Below the pieces are notes generated by a model, which did not search any database, was not told the DNA's origin, and saw nothing but the letters and a program-made list of their open reading frames with translations. Shown here piece after piece: positions 61,448-64,000 of a stretch of DNA of 64,000 nucleotides; positions within the stretch are counted from its first letter, which is position 1; every line of letters starts with the position of its first letter. The stretch comes from Thermohalobaculum sp951813525. GTDB taxonomy: Bacteria; Pseudomonadota; Alphaproteobacteria; Rhodobacterales; Rhodobacteraceae. Made by a program: the position numbers and the translations under genes. Location: assembly GCA_951813525.2 (NCBI GenBank), contig CATOTJ020000001.1, forward strand, positions 744,001-808,000, in the 5' to 3' direction.

Positions 61448-61965
61448 TCGCAGAAACTCCCGTCCATCGTCACTGTCATCCATTCCCCAACTACCTGCCC
61501 GGATCTATGGTCTCGATGAAATGATGAATAGGGCCAATCGGCGGGGTGCTTCACCAGTCCATGCTTCACGGGGTTGATCCAACAGTAGCGGATATGTGTC
61601 GACAGATCTTCCTGGCTTCGAATGTGATGTTCCCAGTAGCGCCGCTGCCAGACGCCGCGTTCGCCGCGTTTTGCCTGACTGCGTGTCTTCGGTCGTGCGG
61701 GCAGGTCTCTTGAGAACTTCGACTTGATCGCCCGCCACCGCCTCGGGAAATCCTTGTCACCGGCCGGCAGCCGCCAAATGCAATGCAGGTGGTCTGGCAA
61801 CGTCACCCAGGCCACGATCTCGAATGGCTTTTCCTGGCGCGTCGAGCGCACAGCATCCCGCAAAACATCGATACGGCGGACCAACACATCACTTGCCCGG
61901 TTCGCGAGGCAAACCGTGAAGAAAACCGTCGCGCCGGTCACGTCTGGTCGAACGTAGTTGGGCAT
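61444..61965 (-). CDS. REP-associated tyrosine transposase (RAYT, Y1 family)
   Basis: A 173-residue single-strand transposase-like protein. The HUH motif is LPDHLHCIW, and the catalytic Tyr is in IRYCWINPVKHGLVKH. The N-terminal FFTVCLANR and GVWQRRYWEHHIRSQEDL blocks complete the family pattern. RAYTs mobilise or maintain short palindromic repeats in the host genome. Two identical palindromes flank the gene, which is the expected target layout. The intact motifs suggest it is functional. Confidence 0.9.
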   Translation of the reverse strand: MPNYVRPDVTGATVFFTVCLANRASDVLVRRIDVLRDAVRSTRQEKPFEIVAWVTLPDHLHCIWRLPAGDKDFPRRWRAIKSKFSRDLPARPKTRSQAKRGERGVWQRRYWEHHIRSQEDLSTHIRYCWINPVKHGLVKHPADWPYSSFHRDHRSGQVVGEWMTVTMDGSFCE

Positions 61966-62001
61966 CCATCACCAGATGGAGCCGCTCAGTTAAAATTTTG
62001 T

Positions 62002-62025
62002 GTAGGGTGCGTGCACGCACCCTAC
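62002..62025. repeat. RAYT-associated palindrome, copy 2
   Basis: Identical to the palindrome at 61424-61447, 36 bases upstream of the RAYT start. Together they bracket the RAYT gene. Confidence 0.9.
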
Positions 62026-62046
62026 GATAGCTGATTTTCGAACCGC

Positions 62047-62280
62047 TCAGATCGGCCGGTCGCGCCAGTCGCGGTCGCCTGGCTGTTCGATATATTTCGA
62101 CAGAACCCCCAGCATATAGGTGCGCAGCACCTGATTGATGCGGCGTTGGTAACCGCACCCGAGCGAGCGGTACCAATCCAGCACTTCCGCATCCAGGCGG
62201 ATGGTCATCTTTTTCTTGGGCGGGCCGCAGGGCGTGCCCCGTTCCAACCCGGACCAGCCGCGCGGCATCAGACGGTGCAT
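62047..62280 (-). CDS. BrnA-like antitoxin, no toxin partner
   Basis: A 77-residue protein whose C-terminal half is of the BrnA/DUF4415 type (KMTIRLDAEVLDWYRSLGCG, YQRRINQVLRTYM), a ribbon-helix-helix-like DNA-binding antitoxin. The usual BrnT toxin gene should lie directly upstream; instead a secreted hypothetical protein is found there. It is therefore an orphan, or the toxin has been lost. The start could be 62280 or 62268. Confidence 0.75.
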   Translation of the reverse strand: MHRLMPRGWSGLERGTPCGPPKKKMTIRLDAEVLDWYRSLGCGYQRRINQVLRTYMLGVLSKYIEQPGDRDWRDRPI

Positions 62281-62398
62281 GTGGTTCTGCAATTCCGGTA
62301 GTGTCTCAGTTTGAATTTGACTTCTTTTTGTAAGGCCCGCGCTAAACTGTGCAAGCCCAGCTCGATCCACTTTCTTTTCAAGATGTAAACCGCACAAC

Positions 62399-62719
62399 CT
62401 ACCAGTTCAGAAGCAATACACATGCGGCAGCAGCCTGATTGGCTGCAATGTTCGGTGGAGTACCTTTTGCCGCTTCGGTCACGCAATTTGACAGTTGCTG
62501 CGCGCGTCTCCTGAGGCCGTCCATGCCAATTCTGCGCACTTCATCCTCACCAAGAATATAAGCAGACCAATCACCGGCAGTAGCAAGACGATTCGATGCA
62601 GACGCAGAGTTCCACTGCCCGAAATTAGCGCTGTGAAGCGTTCCGCCCTCATACCAATCTGCAAAAGATGGAGTCGAAAAACAAGCCAGTGTTATTATAA
62701 TCAACGCGCGGCGCTTCAT
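62399..62719 (-). CDS. Small secreted hypothetical protein
   Basis: A 106-residue protein with a signal peptide (MKRRALIIITLACFSTPSFA) and two cysteines in the mature part (SNCVTEA and AACVLL). The Ala/Asn-rich core includes LHSANFGQWNSASASNRLA. No family recognised. It diverges from the operon at 62.8 kb, with the promoter region between. Confidence 0.65.
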   Translation of the reverse strand: MKRRALIIITLACFSTPSFADWYEGGTLHSANFGQWNSASASNRLATAGDWSAYILGEDEVRRIGMDGLRRRAQQLSNCVTEAAKGTPPNIAANQAAAACVLLLNW

Positions 62720-62770
62720 TGAGATATCCTTTTCTCTGGTTGGGTTTAGTCTTGATTAGTGCCATCTATT

Positions 62771-62799
62771 TTGCACAAAGGCAAAAAATTGTGCATAAT
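62771..62799 (+). promoter_or_regulatory. Sigma70-like promoter with overlapping operator
   Basis: TTGCAC (-35, 62771-62776), a 17-base spacer and CATAAT (-10, 62794-62799). A 7-base inverted repeat, TGCACAA...TTGTGCA with a 10-base spacer (62772-62795), covers the promoter, as in repressed mobile-element or toxin-antitoxin genes. A leader of about 40 bases follows to AAGGAGG and the ATG at 62841. Confidence 0.6.
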
Positions 62800-62840
62800 G
62801 AGTTAGAAGCCGTCAACCAACGAGACCAAGGAGGAAACAC

Positions 62841-63062
62841 ATGCCAAAGGGACCGCAAGGGCAGAGACGCCCGGCGGACGCAATCGGCAATGCGGTACAT
62901 ATTGCGCGAATTGCGACCGGAGAAATCGAAGAGACCACATTGAAGCAACCCGCCAAGCGCAAGAGTGGTTTAGCAGGGGCAAAAGCGCGTGCTGATAGTT
63001 TGAATAACGAGGAGCGCAGCGAAATCGCAAAGATCGCGGCGACGGCGCGTTGGAAGCGATAA
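62841..63062 (+). CDS. Small basic protein with AA-ARW tail
   Basis: A 73-residue, strongly basic protein. KRKSGLAGAKARADSL is followed by EERSEIAKIAATARWKR, a helix pattern seen at the end of many small phage- and plasmid-type proteins. AAGGAGG sits 6 bases before the ATG. It may be a DNA- or RNA-binding regulator and could act on the palindromic promoter in front. Its 3' end overlaps the next gene by 13 bases. Confidence 0.75.
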   Translation: MPKGPQGQRRPADAIGNAVHIARIATGEIEETTLKQPAKRKSGLAGAKARADSLNNEERSEIAKIAATARWKR

Positions 63063-63940
63063 ATGTAGATCAGCTGTCAGGGTCTGTCTTGAACAGCATC
63101 AATGGTGACCTCGCCACGAAAATGAGTGGCGATTGTATATTTATCAAATCTGAGATGTTCCCACCGTTAGACGACGAATTTCGCGTGGTTCTTGAGGAAA
63201 TCAAGCAGAATAGTGAAGAAACCCATTTAATTGTCTTGCTTGAAACGAATGGAGGTCTAATGGAAACAGTCGAAAGATTGGTCGCGGTCATGAGAACGCA
63301 CTATGAGAGAGTTTCGTTTGTAATCCCGAACTACGCTTATTCTGCGGGAACTGTTTTGGCTCTTTCAGGAGACAAAATATATATGGATTATTACTCTGTC
63401 CTGGGACCAATTGACCCGCAGTATCGTAACCAGGATGGGTCGTATTTGCCGGGGCATGGCATTTTATCAAAGTTCGAAGACATCTGTGCGACTATTAATC
63501 AAGCGAGCACGCAGAACGAATGCCGGGCAGAATTAGCTTACTTGATAAAGAACTTCGACCCTGCGCAATTATTCCAGATTGAGCAAGCCGTTCAACATGG
63601 CGTTTCGCTGATAACCGAGTGGCTACCCAAGTATAAGTTTAAGGACTGGGATAAGACGAAATCAAAGGGCGAAACCGTTACAGAAAAAATGCGAAAGCAG
63701 CGGGCGACAGAGATTGCAAAAACGCTTGGTGATGCGTCGAAATGGCATTCACATGGTCGCGGCATTCCAATGAAGGAACTAACCAGTCGCGACGTGAAAC
63801 TGATTGTTGATGATTTTGGAAACGATCCTGACCTGAACTTGATAGTCAGGAACTATCATGGTCTTGCTGTGGACTATTTTAGAAAGATGGACATTGGATC
63901 GTACATACACTCTAAACTTGGCCTTAGGAGGGTAGCATGA
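63050..63940 (+). CDS. ClpP-class serine protease (SDH/SppA-like)
   Basis: A 296-residue ClpP/crotonase-fold protein of the serine dehydrogenase proteinase group. LIVLLETNGGLMETVERL, the nucleophile S98 in PNYAYSAGTVLALSGDKI and the YYSVLGPIDPQ strand are characteristic. The C-terminal half is helical and basic. No signal peptide or membrane helix is seen, so it is cytoplasmic. The start is a TTG overlapping the upstream gene by 13 bases. The third gene overlaps its stop by ATGA. Similar proteins appear in mobile and defence islands; the target is unknown. Confidence 0.8.
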   Translation: MEAINVDQLSGSVLNSINGDLATKMSGDCIFIKSEMFPPLDDEFRVVLEEIKQNSEETHLIVLLETNGGLMETVERLVAVMRTHYERVSFVIPNYAYSAGTVLALSGDKIYMDYYSVLGPIDPQYRNQDGSYLPGHGILSKFEDICATINQASTQNECRAELAYLIKNFDPAQLFQIEQAVQHGVSLITEWLPKYKFKDWDKTKSKGETVTEKMRKQRATEIAKTLGDASKWHSHGRGIPMKELTSRDVKLIVDDFGNDPDLNLIVRNYHGLAVDYFRKMDIGSYIHSKLGLRRVA

Positions 63941-64000
63941 GCGATACACAAAACAACGAGGATCTCGCAAAGAAGTTGGAGGAGATTGGAAAGAAGGCTA
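63937..64000 (+). CDS. Start of a third operon gene (cut by the window edge)
   Basis: The ATG at 63937 overlaps the protease stop (ATGA) and is preceded by TAGGAGGG. The visible 21 residues (SDTQNNEDLAKKLEEIGKKA) are charged and likely coiled coil. Function cannot be judged. Confidence 0.7.
   Translation, partial: MSDTQNNEDLAKKLEEIGKKA

Noticed and set aside
1..64000. tRNA, rRNA or riboswitch genes
   Set aside because: No region read as a cloverleaf, ribosomal RNA segment or known riboswitch; reading by eye could miss a single tRNA, and a covariance search would settle it.

Overview
The window is high-GC chromosomal DNA of an alphaproteobacterium, most likely a marine Rhodobacterales (Roseobacter-group) member. 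The evidence is the siroheme synthase / DUF2849 / sulfite reductase / DUF934 gene order, DUF2927 and SapC-like proteins, a DctQ-DctM fused TRAP permease, XpaC/TelA, BetA and sox-type pieces. No rRNA or tRNA gene was recognised.

Layout. 0-1.1 kb: 3' end of an unrecognised gene. 1.2-3.7 kb: a TMADH-type flavin oxidoreductase with a GlcG/HbpS-like protein. 3.75-9 kb: an assimilatory sulfite-reduction operon (cysG, DUF2849, cysI, and a DUF934 protein fused in frame to ferredoxin-NADP reductase), with a divergent Lrp/AsnC regulator and a good operator palindrome between them. 9.0-10.3 kb: a broken cupin gene and a HalD/BesD-like 2OG-Fe(II) oxygenase that keeps the hydroxylase Asp. 10.4-17.2 kb: a five-gene aromatic (hydroxyquinol) operon with its own TRAP transporter and a divergent LysR regulator. 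17.3-20.8 kb: a decayed patch holding M24, cupin and sulfatase remnants, an intact class II aldolase, and a GntR gene broken by both a 2-base deletion and an IS630-family element. 20.8-29.8 kb: a complete nickel-pincer cofactor set (larC, larE, larB) with two different LarA-family enzymes, an enolase-superfamily enzyme and two tandem secreted paralogs of unknown function. 30-32.9 kb: a methyltransferase, an IS21 remnant and an NlpC/P60-like protein. 32.9-48.3 kb: mixed catabolic and housekeeping genes (aminotransferase, second flavin oxidoreductase, aldo-keto reductase, BetA, amidase, P450 with a membrane hydrolase, CcdA/SoxX-like/TusA). 48.3-57.5 kb: a ChaN-like protein, then a probable membrane-stress block (micro-lipoprotein, XpaC, TelA, DUF805, DUF2927 lipoprotein, SPFH-GYF2 protein, two double-zinc-ribbon membrane proteins). 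57.5-60.7 kb: sulfotransferase, SapC and a UxaA-family dehydratase. 60.7-64 kb: a more AT-rich accessory end with a RAYT flanked by two identical palindromes, an orphan BrnA-like antitoxin, and a start of an operon (small basic protein, ClpP-class protease, third gene cut by the window edge) under an operator-like promoter.

The most interesting items are the paired LarA enzymes with full cofactor synthesis, the SPFH / zinc-ribbon / TelA block, the DUF934-FNR fusion, and the accessory operon at the right end. All functional calls come from reading motifs by eye; no database search was possible.
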